Origin: a virus
DNA: 64,000 nucleotides
Virus record (IMG/VR): IMGVR_UViG_3300017788_001950
Location: 1-64,000 of that record
Reading direction: 5' to 3' (one strand)
This document shows positions 1 to 10,014 of the stretch, one piece after another (positions within the stretch are counted from its first letter, which is position 1; the number at the start of each line of letters is the position of its first letter). A program made the position numbers and the translations under genes. The notes under the pieces are model-generated. The model was given only the letters and a program-made list of their open reading frames with translations, made no database searches and was not told the DNA's origin.

Positions 1-2018
1 ACCAGACCCTCGCTGTAGAAGACGTTACCCACAGAGGCCCAGGTTGCATGGTTGCCAGTGGCGTCGGCCCTGTAGAGGTTTCCCTGACCGTCATCACGGA
101 GGGTGAAGCCAAACTTGTTATTGGAGCCCGAGATGAACTGCTCCCTGAGCATGAGGGAGCCTGGTTTGATCTGGTTGCCGTAGAACATGTTTGAAATGTC
201 GAAAAGCACCACCTGATTGGAGGAACCGTCTCTGGTTCTGTGATAGATCGCCAGAGAGTCTCCAGGGATTGTTCCCAGGTTCTCAGGGCTGTTTCCGCCA
301 ACTAGTTCCGTAACAATGGAACCAGTTTCCTGTACCATAACGTCAGTGGCGAAAGTTCCGGTAATCATGTTCCTGAGCGTGATTACGCCGGGCTCATAGT
401 TGCCAAGGTCGCTCACGAAAGAGGAAGTGGAGAGTGTCCTGAGAAGGTCAAAGTTTGGCGTGAAGTCACCATTGTCGCACGGCAGGACCGTGTACAAACG
501 CTTTATGTTCGAACCCGTGGAGTATAGAATGGTGTTCGCCGAGAGCGCCACCTCAGAGGCAGTGTTTATGGAGGAACCGGTCAATTCCCAGAGGCGGGCA
601 TAGCGACCCGTTGCAAAGTCCCTTACATAGTTCTCAAGGTTGATATAATGCCCACCGCATCCGAAAGCCATTTCTTTGGCAAACGGAGTCTCAGTAGCTC
701 CATCGATTCCAAAGAAAGGAGTAACAGGAATACCGCCACTTCCATTGTAAAAGCTGCGAGTCGGAGAATCCTTGGTAAAGAAAGGAGGCAGATAGAAAAG
801 CAAATCTGGAGAAAGTTCTGGACCATCGGTTTCTAGCCTTGTTATGTCAGTAGAAGTCAGATACTTCTTGTAGAGCTTGAGGTCATGTACCTCTGCCTTG
901 AGGGGATAGTTGAATCTTGAGGTGGTTGGTCCAAAACCAGCACCACCTTGCAGCTCATAGAGACCTTCTCTTTGGGCTGTGTCATTCGTGAAGAAATAGG
1001 ACATGGCATTGGTGAGGTTGTTCTGGCCCTCGTAGAAGTTGCCCACGCACAAAACCGAGGGATCCCCGATTGCCTGGTCTCCCACGCTCAGATTGGAGCT
1101 GACAACGAAGTTACCCCTAACCAGGGAGTTAACCACAAAGGAACCTGTTCCTTGGTTATAGCCCGATCCGCCCCACCTAATGGTGACATGACTCCAGGAA
1201 TCTCTTGGAAGGCAGTTGTCGTCCGAGAAGAACACATTGCTCATGCCGGAAGAAATCTGATCTGGAACTGTGTTTGCCGCAGAGGTTAGTTGCAGGCTGA
1301 GTCTGAACCCGTCGATGTTTCCGTTAATGTCACGAGAGGACCCGCTGTGAAGGCAAACTGCGTACCCGCCAGTAAGATGGAAAATAGCACCGGGTCTGTA
1401 CACTGCCCCGGCTGTCTCGGCATGGTACTTTGGCTTGATCCAGAAGTCAAATGAGAAGGAGCCCGAGAACCCGTATTGAGTTAGTTGGCTTACGGTGGAG
1501 TCCTTGATGGGATTTGGGTAAAGCAGCACGCTTCCGCTTGGCACATTGCTGGCTGTGAAGAAATTGAGGCAGTTGTAATTGGCAATGGTGAACTGAGCCC
1601 TTGGATAGGAAGTCCTGTAGAAAGGCATCAGGTGGTCCACAACCACCTTCTTCCTAAGGGAGTTGGAGTTGAGTCGGAATGGTGGATTTGACCTGTAAAT
1701 GTAGAGTTGCTGTTGCTTGCGGACGCTTGCCTGCTGGGCATTCACAGCATTCAAATAGGTCGTAACACCATTGGTGACGTTGGTGGAGCCCGTTATTCTT
1801 AGAACGTCCTGACGGTATTCGTCCACGTTCTGGTCAACGAAAAGGCTTGAGGAGAAAGCCGATAGTGGGTATATCTCCTTCTCAAATAAAGACCTTCTGG
1901 CAAACAGAAATACAGACCCTGTTATGCCAGAAACAGAGGAACTCACATAGGTTCGCGAGGGATTTGTCTCTAGTGTAAAAGTCTCGATGTCATCGGGAGT
2001 GATTTTTTGGATTGACAT
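1..2018 (-). CDS. LamG-domain virion/adhesin protein (partial, runs off left edge)
   Basis: The frame is open from ATG at 2018 to the window edge (at least 671 codons), so the C-terminus is missing. A laminin-G/concanavalin-like segment begins near residue 185 (FSFDFWIKPK), followed by alternating Gly/Ser beta-strand sequence and a second LamG-like stretch ending in EVHDLKLYKKYL, typical of the last strand of LamG_3 folds. The family commonly binds carbohydrate or forms adhesive tail parts. It lies 27 bases downstream of the next structural gene, in the same direction. I infer a tail-fibre or baseplate-attached adhesin; the exact role is unknown. Confidence 0.75.
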   Translation of the reverse strand, partial: MSIQKITPDDIETFTLETNPSRTYVSSSVSGITGSVFLFARRSLFEKEIYPLSAFSSSLFVDQNVDEYRQDVLRITGSTNVTNGVTTYLNAVNAQQASVRKQQQLYIYRSNPPFRLNSNSLRKKVVVDHLMPFYRTSYPRAQFTIANYNCLNFFTASNVPSGSVLLYPNPIKDSTVSQLTQYGFSGSFSFDFWIKPKYHAETAGAVYRPGAIFHLTGGYAVCLHSGSSRDINGNIDGFRLSLQLTSAANTVPDQISSGMSNVFFSDDNCLPRDSWSHVTIRWGGSGYNQGTGSFVVNSLVRGNFVVSSNLSVGDQAIGDPSVLCVGNFYEGQNNLTNAMSYFFTNDTAQREGLYELQGGAGFGPTTSRFNYPLKAEVHDLKLYKKYLTSTDITRLETDGPELSPDLLFYLPPFFTKDSPTRSFYNGSGGIPVTPFFGIDGATETPFAKEMAFGCGGHYINLENYVRDFATGRYARLWELTGSSINTASEVALSANTILYSTGSNIKRLYTVLPCDNGDFTPNFDLLRTLSTSSFVSDLGNYEPGVITLRNMITGTFATDVMVQETGSIVTELVGGNSPENLGTIPGDSLAIYHRTRDGSSNQVVLFDISNMFYGNQIKPGSLMLREQFISGSNNKFGFTLRDDGQGNLYRADATGNHATWASVGNVFYSEGL

Positions 2019-2045
2019 TGATGTTCACGAAAAACCTTTACGAAA

Positions 2046-3209
2046 TCAATAGTCTAGACGGACCTTGAAAGTCAAATCTCTTTCGTCATCCTTGAGAACC
2101 GGCCTAGAGGACTTTGCAACACCCAGGAGGTTGTCGTAGGCATCATAGAGACCGATGCTGGTGATGAAAGTAAAGGTTCTCTGCGTGTCCTCCTGACCGT
2201 TGTCGATAACTACGATCCTGTTCTCAGAATCCACAAAGGTTGGATTGGAGGAGTAGTTTGCCTCATCGGCAGCAACACGGCAGAAGAAGAGGGTGGAGTT
2301 GATGTTGGTCACGTTCTGGAACGTGATGGCGGTCTGAGCCGAGGCTGTGAACCTTGTGGAGCACACATGGTCCAGGAAGTCGTCCACAGAGGCGCTAGCA
2401 GCCAGTCTCATAAGGCTGGCGCTCACATTGGGTGCAATGCCAGTGGAGACCGCAGCGGAGTCAATAGAGCCCGAGATGAGCCTTTCCTGGTCGAAGGAGC
2501 GGCTCATGTCCAGAACAAGGATTCCTCTGTCCAGGAAAAGCATTCCAAGTGGAATGCCAACGTTTGCGGAGTCAACCACGGTAGAGACCTGTCCACCGAA
2601 GGTGAAGAACTTGTTCGTGCTGGAGTTAATGTCCGTTAGGATGAGGGAGCCCGAGCCAGCACGGAGAATATTCTGACCTGCGCCCACGAGAGCTGCACCA
2701 GTTGGTGCCAAACGGAGAGCAAAGGTTTCTCTCTTAATCTGGTCTCTGGAAAAGAGTCTCTTGAAGGCGATGAAAAGTGCTTCCTTGATTTCGAAGCTGG
2801 TAGAGCCAGACTGAGCCGTGAAAATGCTGTCCTGATCACCTAGGAGCTGTTGAGCGAAGGCACGGTAGATATCCAGCTTCTCTCTCATCATCAGGGAGGT
2901 GTTAGGGAACAGGTACTTTCCGTTGGAGTCGATGATTGGATTAAGCTCTGTGACAGCCGTGGAACCTGTGTGGAAACCGAAGGTCATGTCGCACACAGCA
3001 TTGGCAGTTTGAAGCGTAAAGTCCTGATCGAAGACCGTCTGGAAAAGCGAGGAGGTAACACCCGGCCCGAGACCACCTGTCACGAAAACCTGGTACTGCT
3101 TCCTGGTTGAGGAGCTAGAAATATCCGTTCCGAGAACGTCAACCAACTGGTTCAAAAACGATCTGGATGACTTGATATCGTCTGCTGAAAATTCCTTGAA
3201 TACGGCCAT
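2046..3209 (-). CDS. virion structural protein, 387 aa
   Basis: I do not recognise a named family. The protein is beta-rich, with Ser/Thr/Asn-rich stretches in the middle. Its last 50 residues (ITSIGLYDAYDNLLGVAK, then SRPVLKDDERDLTFKVRLDY) match a C-terminal signature that I recall from baseplate or tail proteins of large phages. The start is ATG, with only a weak purine-rich ribosome site upstream. It sits in the leftward baseplate block between two other structural genes, which supports a virion role. Moderate confidence in the general class, none in a specific function. Confidence 0.65.
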   Translation of the reverse strand: MAVFKEFSADDIKSSRSFLNQLVDVLGTDISSSSTRKQYQVFVTGGLGPGVTSSLFQTVFDQDFTLQTANAVCDMTFGFHTGSTAVTELNPIIDSNGKYLFPNTSLMMREKLDIYRAFAQQLLGDQDSIFTAQSGSTSFEIKEALFIAFKRLFSRDQIKRETFALRLAPTGAALVGAGQNILRAGSGSLILTDINSSTNKFFTFGGQVSTVVDSANVGIPLGMLFLDRGILVLDMSRSFDQERLISGSIDSAAVSTGIAPNVSASLMRLAASASVDDFLDHVCSTRFTASAQTAITFQNVTNINSTLFFCRVAADEANYSSNPTFVDSENRIVVIDNGQEDTQRTFTFITSIGLYDAYDNLLGVAKSSRPVLKDDERDLTFKVRLDY

Positions 3210-3240
3210 GTTCTTTTCTTTCTATTGGGAGGGACTAGTC

Positions 3241-3954
3241 TCAGGTGGTGGAGGTGATCTGTACTTCGAACTCCAAGACAGAGCCAGACTGAACGCCGGA
3301 AATCTTGACGAAGGTATTGATCTGGCTCTTGTTATAGGTTGCACCATAAATCTGGAACTGGCTGTCCGAGATTGCCTTGGTTGCAAGGGTGAAGGTGATT
3401 CTGGAACCGCCCACGGAGGTCTCACCAGAGTCTCTGGTAAGGATGTAGGTTGCCCTCTGCTGGTAGTCGATATTGTCAGGTGCTGCACCCACAATCTGGA
3501 GGAACTGGTTAGAAACCTCCACAATGAAGGCCTGATCACGAAGCTCCACGTCGATGGAGGCCTCGTCTACAATGTCCTGGAAAACGGTAAGAGTGCGGCG
3601 CTTGACAGTGGTGTTACCAATGGACAGGGTTTTATTGGTGGAGTTGACGCCCTCACCAGTAAAGGTCAGCGTTGGGAGACGGATGAGGTTTCCATTGGAG
3701 ATACTGACGCAACGGTACTTCTGAGCCAGAGAGCCATTCGTAAGAGCCTCGAAGATTGGAGTGTTCTTCTCGATCTTTTCCTTGCCAACGGTTCTACCAT
3801 ACTTCTGGATGATACCGTAATCAACCTCGTCATCGGCCACAGCGAATTTCACGATGGAGAACGAACCATCGTTCTTGGAAATGAACTGTCTGCCTGTGTC
3901 GGTCAACACGGCGTCGAGTATGATGTTGTTCGTATCTCCCTGTAGAAATCCCAC
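3241..3954 (-). CDS. virion structural protein with shared N-terminal module, 237 aa
   Basis: It starts with GTG, preceded by a good AGGAG ribosome site about 7 bases upstream. The first 60 residues (NNIILDAVLTDTGRQFISK, then FAVADDEVDYGII) resemble the N-terminus of the 317-residue protein at 12435-13388, suggesting a common docking module for baseplate or fibre parts. The rest is a beta-rich Thr/Ser/Val sequence ending in ITSTT. A TATTTA-type promoter-like motif lies about 30 bases before the start (3983-3988). The exact role is unknown. Confidence 0.65.
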   Translation of the reverse strand: MGFLQGDTNNIILDAVLTDTGRQFISKNDGSFSIVKFAVADDEVDYGIIQKYGRTVGKEKIEKNTPIFEALTNGSLAQKYRCVSISNGNLIRLPTLTFTGEGVNSTNKTLSIGNTTVKRRTLTVFQDIVDEASIDVELRDQAFIVEVSNQFLQIVGAAPDNIDYQQRATYILTRDSGETSVGGSRITFTLATKAISDSQFQIYGATYNKSQINTFVKISGVQSGSVLEFEVQITSTT

Positions 3955-3982
3955 TATGCACTCTCCTGTATGAATCTTTCTC

Positions 3983-3990
3983 TAAATAGG
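3983..3990 (-). promoter_or_regulatory. TATTTA late-promoter-like motif (weaker match)
   Basis: CCTATTTAG on the minus strand, about 30 bases before the GTG at 3954, close to but not exactly the TACTTA string. Confidence 0.35.
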
Positions 3991-4085
3991 CGATCCTGCA
4001 AAAACTGACATTAGAACTTGTTTTGCCGCACAACTGGTAATGAATTTACTGCGTCATGTGGCAATGTATTCCCTGAGGTGGGAGG

Positions 4086-5888
4086 CTACTTTCGCTCAAG
4101 CTTTTTGGTCGTCCGGTCCTTGAGGAAAATGTCCAAGTCCTGTCCTGTCTGCAAGTCAACGTTGATCATTTGGAGGCGGTACTTGTCCCCTTCCTCTGTC
4201 TTGAGGAAGCTGAGATTCTCACCCTCATCGTTGAAAAGCCTGAGGTACTCTGGGTTGAACACGACCCTGACTCGTTTTGAGCCTGAGGTTCTGATGGAAT
4301 CAACAAAAGCGTCCCTCTGAAGGAAGAAGTTGGGATAGGGCTTTGGAGCCCCGGCCACGCTCACAAGGGTCTTGATAAGATTGTTTTTGAAACGGTCGAA
4401 GCGGATTTCAAGCTGCATTGAGTAGTTGCTCGTGAAACCATGGGCATCGATGGTTGCCAGACAATACATGGCCTTGTGTTCTTTCTTGAAATCGAAGTCA
4501 AGGTAGTACCCCTTAGGGCTGGCCATTTTCTCAATCAGAACAGTGTCTACCGTCTCCCTTAGTTCATTTGGAGTTAGACTGTCATTGAAGTCATACATGG
4601 CCAAAAGCCTGTAGGGTTCCGTAATGGATTCTCTCTTGAAGACCTGGAAGAACTTGATATCCCTCTGTGGATTTACTGGGAAAGCCCAGGATAGCTTTGG
4701 AACGTCCCTGATGTAGTCCCAGTCAATGTTGAAATCAGCCACCGAGGGAGGTGCCACGTCCTCTGTGCAATTGACGAAGATTTCTGGGGAATACTTCGAG
4801 GAAACCAGGAAGGAAACCGCAATGTTTTCATTTGTGTCTACATCCTGGGCAGCCACTTCCACATAGACGATGGTCTTAATGGAATAGCCATAGCGTCCAC
4901 CATAGCGGATTTCTAAATCGGCAGTGGAGCTTGCATTTGGGGATTCCACAATAATGGAATCACGCTTAATTGGGCCATTATCGGTGTACTCAACCTTGTC
5001 GATGATGTAGCCCACCACTTGAACGGTCGAGTCAAAAACGCTGGCATCAATTGACCTATAGTCAACGGCATTGACAATCTCAAAATCATAGTCATCAGCC
5101 GAGAGGGTGTCCGAGGAAGCCTGGGCAATGGCCCTTTGCTGAATGTCCTCTGCCTGAGGCAACATTCTGGCTGTCTCGTTATCATATATGTTGATCGGGT
5201 TTTGCTTTGCCGTTCTAAGAAGGGAAGCGAGCACCTTATTGTTGAGTTGCGTCCTGGTCCTTATGTTCTTTGTACGACGCAGCACAGTCTGAGTGATGCC
5301 ATCAACTGCTTCTGAGTTAAGGAATCTCATACCATTCCTTCTCAAACGCACAAAATGATCAGCAAGGAAGTCGCCTCTTACGTTTTCTGTCGTGTTTTTA
5401 TAGAGGTATTTTACTACGTCGAGCGGAGACTCCTCTGGCGACCTTGGACGAGACCCGGCCGGTGCCTGATCCTGGCGGGCCTCTTCCACGGCCCTTCGAA
5501 TGAAGTAGGCAATCTTGTCTCTCTGCTGGGAGTCCTGGAAAAAGATATTGGTGAAGTTGGAGTCGATGAACGTTTCCTCGTTATGGATTTTAGAAACGTT
5601 GTTTGCAATGCTCACCGTGCGACCAATGTCTGGCCTGTTTCCGGCTGGATTGGTTTTCCACTCAAAACGAATGTACCTCGGTGTGAACCGATTGAAGTTT
5701 CGGGAGTCCAGAAAGGATTGGTCAAACCCCTCTGCCGGGCGCTTCTCGATGAAGTCTGGTGGCGTGTCCCCAGAGGAATTGAGCTCCTCATCCGGCACGA
5801 AGAAGTTATAGACGAACCTAGCCGAGAAGTTTTCGACCTCTGGGGCATCTACCACTGCAACTCTTTTGGAGGGAAGGGTTATCGTCAT
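4086..5888 (-). CDS. large virion protein with fibronectin-like C-terminal region, 600 aa
   Basis: No family is recognised by name. Residues about 60-220 are charged and helical. Residues about 370-500 have the rhythm of a fibronectin type III domain (PPSVADFNIDWDYIRDVPKL, then FFQVFKRESITEPYRL), a fold common in tail appendages. The ATG overlaps the stop of the upstream 1373-residue gene by four bases, so the two are probably translationally coupled. It lies within the baseplate block; I infer a baseplate-peripheral structural component. Confidence 0.6.
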   Translation of the reverse strand: MTITLPSKRVAVVDAPEVENFSARFVYNFFVPDEELNSSGDTPPDFIEKRPAEGFDQSFLDSRNFNRFTPRYIRFEWKTNPAGNRPDIGRTVSIANNVSKIHNEETFIDSNFTNIFFQDSQQRDKIAYFIRRAVEEARQDQAPAGSRPRSPEESPLDVVKYLYKNTTENVRGDFLADHFVRLRRNGMRFLNSEAVDGITQTVLRRTKNIRTRTQLNNKVLASLLRTAKQNPINIYDNETARMLPQAEDIQQRAIAQASSDTLSADDYDFEIVNAVDYRSIDASVFDSTVQVVGYIIDKVEYTDNGPIKRDSIIVESPNASSTADLEIRYGGRYGYSIKTIVYVEVAAQDVDTNENIAVSFLVSSKYSPEIFVNCTEDVAPPSVADFNIDWDYIRDVPKLSWAFPVNPQRDIKFFQVFKRESITEPYRLLAMYDFNDSLTPNELRETVDTVLIEKMASPKGYYLDFDFKKEHKAMYCLATIDAHGFTSNYSMQLEIRFDRFKNNLIKTLVSVAGAPKPYPNFFLQRDAFVDSIRTSGSKRVRVVFNPEYLRLFNDEGENLSFLKTEEGDKYRLQMINVDLQTGQDLDIFLKDRTTKKLERK

Positions 5889-8800
5889 ACAGGCTCTCTA
5901 TCGTTGACAGTCTCGATTGCCACAAAGTAGTCCTCAAAGATTAGCTCGTTTTTAGGCCTTGGCTTTAGGAAGTAGCGACCCTCACGGAGCACAATCTTCT
6001 CCTGTAGATAGGTCTGACTCCAGGCCTTTCTTCCAGACTCGGTGGATACTGTCTTTTCAAAATCGATTTCGAATTCCTCAATGTTGAGAGGGATATGGAA
6101 AAGTCGGTCAAATAGCTTTGGTGCCAAAACCCTGGAGGTGATTTCCTTCTCGTTGAACACAATGCTTCCGTAGTCGAACAGTCGGATAATGTCCTTGGCA
6201 TCCTCGGAAATGGAACGGTTTTGCAAAAGCCTATCAATGCTCTGACCACCAGGAATGCTCTGTCTGAGCACGTCTCTCAGATAGGTGAAAACGATTTGCT
6301 GCATCTGGGGATTCAGGTTTCTGATGCCAGGAGAAGCCCCCTGGAGGAAAGTGTCCTCGGTTATCCTAACCCCGGTAATGAAGTTGATGTAGAGCCCAAG
6401 AAGATAAGAGGAAACGTGAGAGTGAATCATCACCTTTCGCTCGTCCTCGGTTAGGAAGTTGTAGCGTTCATCGTCTCTGATGTTCGAAACCCCAAGCTTA
6501 CGGGGGTTTCTGAAATCCGTGTAGTCCGTGACCTTCGCACGCTCCATCATTCTGGTGAAGGCCTCATCTGCACCAGGAACGATGTTCTTAATGTCGGATT
6601 CCAGAACGAAAAGGGAAAGGTCGAAAAGGAAACGCTGAGGCTTGAAAACCAAATCGTCAAATCTGGCGTCTCTCTTGTAGACGTTAACCGTCACCACGTC
6701 AAACTCCTTGTCCTTAAAGGAGTTGATGTTGATTTCCCCTAGGTTTACCCTGTCCGCCAGTTGCTTAGAGAATCCGGTTGGGATACCCACACTGAGGAGT
6801 TTCACTCTCTTGTTTTCAGAAGGGCTTGCCATTGTGCTGTTGATGTATGGATTTTCTGCCAATAGGGCACGGAGGCAGCGATACTCCTCAAGGGTTGTTA
6901 CATCACTCACCACAAAGTTGTTGTAGACGTAACCGGTTTCTGAGTTGTAGTCCTGGGTGGGTGCCTTGTCCTTAATGGTCTGTAGGATATAGTTGGCCGT
7001 CCTGGTCTGGGCTGGGTTCCTGACCATTGCGATGCCATTCTCGCCCTGAATACGCAAAAAGGCCTCAAGCCTTGCCTGGTTGAAGGCTGGCAGGATTCTG
7101 TCAGAGCCGTTTTTGAGATGCTTGCCAACCATTGCCAGAATGTGAAGGGCATTGGCAACAGCCATGGTTTCTTCCTCGATCTTTTTCCTGTTGGCAAAGA
7201 GTGAGAACTTGAAGTCGTAATACTTGTCGCTTTCTCTAATGATCTGTCTCACCCGATCAAGGTTTCCAAAAGAGTCAATCACACCCCTTAGAGTGTCACT
7301 GAGTGTCCGAGTGCCAGTAACCGTGGCCGTACCAGTAACGGTGGCACTGGTGCTGGCCCTGCCCCTGTATGGAGCCGTTCTAACCGCACTGTCGGTGGTG
7401 CTCACCGTTCTGCTGGACTGTGTTCCTGCTGGAACAAAGGGCACTCCAACCTGGGGAGCCAGAGAGGTTCCCTCAATGGTTGTACCGGCCGATGGGAGCG
7501 TTACTCCAAGGGCATTTCTGACAGCATCCACATTTGAGGTAATTGGAGCCGTGATTGCAGGCCTGATGTTTGTGAGCAGCGGTCTCTTTGCGATGTTGTC
7601 AATCTCGATGGAGATGGCCTTGTTTCCAATGGTGTCCACGGTGATAAGGGACTCCGTTCTGGAGAAGGTCTTTTCGAAGCTGGCAAAGGCATAGCGGCTT
7701 GCATAGGAGGAAAAAATCTCAAAGAGCATTAGGAGCTGCGTGGAGATGCTCAGGAAGTTGTAGCGAGAACGGTTGGTTCCGTCCTGCAAGAGATGAACAT
7801 TGGCACCCTGGATTTGGGCCGCCGCAAATAGGTTTGTAGCAACTCCAACAAACTCCTCGATGAGGTTGGTCTTGTTGTCTCCTCCACCTGCTGTGAGGTT
7901 CTTGAGGATTCTGGCGATGTTGCCTCTCTGAAGGTGGACGCCCACGCTCTGCTCCTTCTTTGGAGCCCCTGCACTGGAGAAGGCAACGCTTCCCAAAAGA
8001 CTTGTGGTTAGCGGAGAGCTGCTCAGGGCAGGAGAAAGGAAGCTTGAACGGAATGGACGCAGGGTCTGAATGAAGTCCACATTGGTTCTGAATCTGGACA
8101 ACTCCGAGAAGTTTCTGGAAGTGAGGGCCACGACACGGTTCTCAATGGCGTCTGCCAATTGTTCGATGTAGGGCTTAATGACGGCCTGACCACGGCTTGG
8201 ATTTGGTTCCACACCAGAGGGTATTTCCAGTTTGGACATTGCTCTTAGGCTTGAGATTTCGGACTTAGCCAGTACGTCGAAGACTTCCCTCTGTTCGGTT
8301 GCTCCGTTGACAGCCATGCCAATGAGAATCGAGAACTGGAAAAGCATGAGCTTAAGTTCAGGGTCAGTTGAGGCCAGTTTGAACAGAGCCGAAATCATTG
8401 CCTGGTCTCCGCTCACATTTGCAGGTTCGGTAAGGGTGCTCACCGAGTTTTTGAAGGAGATCATACAAATGTCGCTAATGCTCACTGGCACCAGGGTATA
8501 CCTAAGGTTCCTGAGACTCAGGAATTCCTCGATGATGGTTCTGGCATCCTTGAGCCGGTTGTTGTAGAGGTTGACGAAGGAGTTGTATGGGCCGGTGTTC
8601 CAAGAACCGCCCTGAGTGCTCAGAATGGTGTCAATGAAATAGGCCGAGCCAGGAACGTACACAAAGCTCTGGTCATCAGAGTCAATATGCTTGTTTTCGA
8701 AAGGCAACACATTGGCATTTGGAATGCCAGGGTCAATGAACATGAGGGAACTCAGGGAGTCCTGGCCCTTTGGTCTCTCAAAGATGGTATCGCCTGGGGT

Positions 8801-10006
8801 TCCAATGATGTTGTCAAAGGGGTTACCGGTGTTGGAAATGTTAAAACCCTGAAGGAGCCTCTGAAGATCAGTGCGGCCCAGTCCCCTGGAAACGAGATAC
8901 TCCTTACCCAGCAAAGTCGTCAGAATGCGGATACGATCATCTGGGCTCTGGGGAAGCGAGTTTAGGAATTGGTTGAAGAAGCCAGTTCCGGTAGCATTGA
9001 TTGGGGTCGTTACCGAACGAAGATTGCCAAGGGTGAAACTGAACCCATTGTTGGTGGTGTAGGTTTTGTCCAAACGCACGGGGCTTACATCACCCTCACG
9101 GTCTGGATCCTTTAGGTCCAAAAGGCTTACGGAGTAGCTTTCCAGAATGGACCTGAGGTCAAATAGCATCTGGAGTAGAATCTTGGTATCGGAGAAGCCT
9201 GCAAACTGCGCCTTGCTGAACTGCATCTTCTTTAGGAAGAAATCCTCGAGGGCAAGAAAGCTGGTGGTGTTGTAGAAGCTGGATGGGATCTTCTTGATCT
9301 CAAGGGAAGTCTTGATGTTATTGATGTTTGTGATGATATCCTGCAAGTAGGAGACATTGGCCTCCACCTGGCGAAGCTCCGCACTGTACTCCTCTCGAAT
9401 ACGCTTGAAGGCATCGTCGGAGTTGGTCGTGGTGGAGTTTCTCTGGATTCTCTGAACCAGCTTAAGCAGCGTTTCCTGACGGAGATGGCTGGCTTGGTAC
9501 TGAACGTCGATGAAGTCACCCACGGAGTTGTTTCTGCGCCGGGACCCAATGCGATAGATTGGAGAGAAGTCGAAAATACCCAAAATCTCCGGGCGAAATG
9601 GAACAATTCCGCCGTCCGTGATGGGAACAAACTGACCATTCTCCAATCTGGTCTGGGCAACGTTCAAAACGTCAATCGGATAGGTTTCCTTGATGAGATG
9701 AGCCGAGGGAGGAACGAATCTAACGGCAGGAACAGAGTCGATTGGTAGAGTTAACCCGCCAGCCCTGATTGCTCCAACCACGCCAGGTCTTGCACGGCCA
9801 CTTGCAGAAATGTCAACTGCCCCCGTGCCGCTGGCTCCAGTTGCTCCACCGCCGATTCTGACAGCAGGGAGACCTGGAGCACTTGGACCTGGCCCCGAGG
9901 CAGTTCCAGGAGCAGCCTCGGGAACGATTGGCTGTATGGTAAGGCCTCCGTTGACAACGGTGCTATTTCTTACGCCAATTCCAAATGTTCTGAAACGATT
10001 AGCCAT
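5885..10006 (-). CDS. very large virion protein, 1373 aa
   Basis: This is the longest gene here. Residues 20-90 are Gly/Pro/Ala-rich and low complexity (GTASGPGPSAPGLPAVRIGG), like flexible or collagen-like linkers. The remainder is mostly helical with many Asn, Ile and Phe residues, and a Thr-rich linker (TSATVTGTATVTGTRTL) lies near residue 890. No enzyme motif was seen. Size and position next to baseplate genes suggest a tail or baseplate scaffold or a long structural subunit, but no homologue is recognised. The stop overlaps the next start by four bases. Confidence 0.6.
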   Translation of the reverse strand: MANRFRTFGIGVRNSTVVNGGLTIQPIVPEAAPGTASGPGPSAPGLPAVRIGGGATGASGTGAVDISASGRARPGVVGAIRAGGLTLPIDSVPAVRFVPPSAHLIKETYPIDVLNVAQTRLENGQFVPITDGGIVPFRPEILGIFDFSPIYRIGSRRRNNSVGDFIDVQYQASHLRQETLLKLVQRIQRNSTTTNSDDAFKRIREEYSAELRQVEANVSYLQDIITNINNIKTSLEIKKIPSSFYNTTSFLALEDFFLKKMQFSKAQFAGFSDTKILLQMLFDLRSILESYSVSLLDLKDPDREGDVSPVRLDKTYTTNNGFSFTLGNLRSVTTPINATGTGFFNQFLNSLPQSPDDRIRILTTLLGKEYLVSRGLGRTDLQRLLQGFNISNTGNPFDNIIGTPGDTIFERPKGQDSLSSLMFIDPGIPNANVLPFENKHIDSDDQSFVYVPGSAYFIDTILSTQGGSWNTGPYNSFVNLYNNRLKDARTIIEEFLSLRNLRYTLVPVSISDICMISFKNSVSTLTEPANVSGDQAMISALFKLASTDPELKLMLFQFSILIGMAVNGATEQREVFDVLAKSEISSLRAMSKLEIPSGVEPNPSRGQAVIKPYIEQLADAIENRVVALTSRNFSELSRFRTNVDFIQTLRPFRSSFLSPALSSSPLTTSLLGSVAFSSAGAPKKEQSVGVHLQRGNIARILKNLTAGGGDNKTNLIEEFVGVATNLFAAAQIQGANVHLLQDGTNRSRYNFLSISTQLLMLFEIFSSYASRYAFASFEKTFSRTESLITVDTIGNKAISIEIDNIAKRPLLTNIRPAITAPITSNVDAVRNALGVTLPSAGTTIEGTSLAPQVGVPFVPAGTQSSRTVSTTDSAVRTAPYRGRASTSATVTGTATVTGTRTLSDTLRGVIDSFGNLDRVRQIIRESDKYYDFKFSLFANRKKIEEETMAVANALHILAMVGKHLKNGSDRILPAFNQARLEAFLRIQGENGIAMVRNPAQTRTANYILQTIKDKAPTQDYNSETGYVYNNFVVSDVTTLEEYRCLRALLAENPYINSTMASPSENKRVKLLSVGIPTGFSKQLADRVNLGEININSFKDKEFDVVTVNVYKRDARFDDLVFKPQRFLFDLSLFVLESDIKNIVPGADEAFTRMMERAKVTDYTDFRNPRKLGVSNIRDDERYNFLTEDERKVMIHSHVSSYLLGLYINFITGVRITEDTFLQGASPGIRNLNPQMQQIVFTYLRDVLRQSIPGGQSIDRLLQNRSISEDAKDIIRLFDYGSIVFNEKEITSRVLAPKLFDRLFHIPLNIEEFEIDFEKTVSTESGRKAWSQTYLQEKIVLREGRYFLKPRPKNELIFEDYFVAIETVNDREPV

Positions 10007-10014
10007 TCTTTTCC

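Noticed and set aside
3172-3945. 257-codon open frame on the plus strand
   Set aside because: Lies opposite a clear minus-strand structural gene; its sequence is low-complexity and unlike a protein family.
5355-5930. 191-codon plus-strand frame
   Set aside because: Shadow of the 600-residue minus gene; no ribosome site and no plausible domain.
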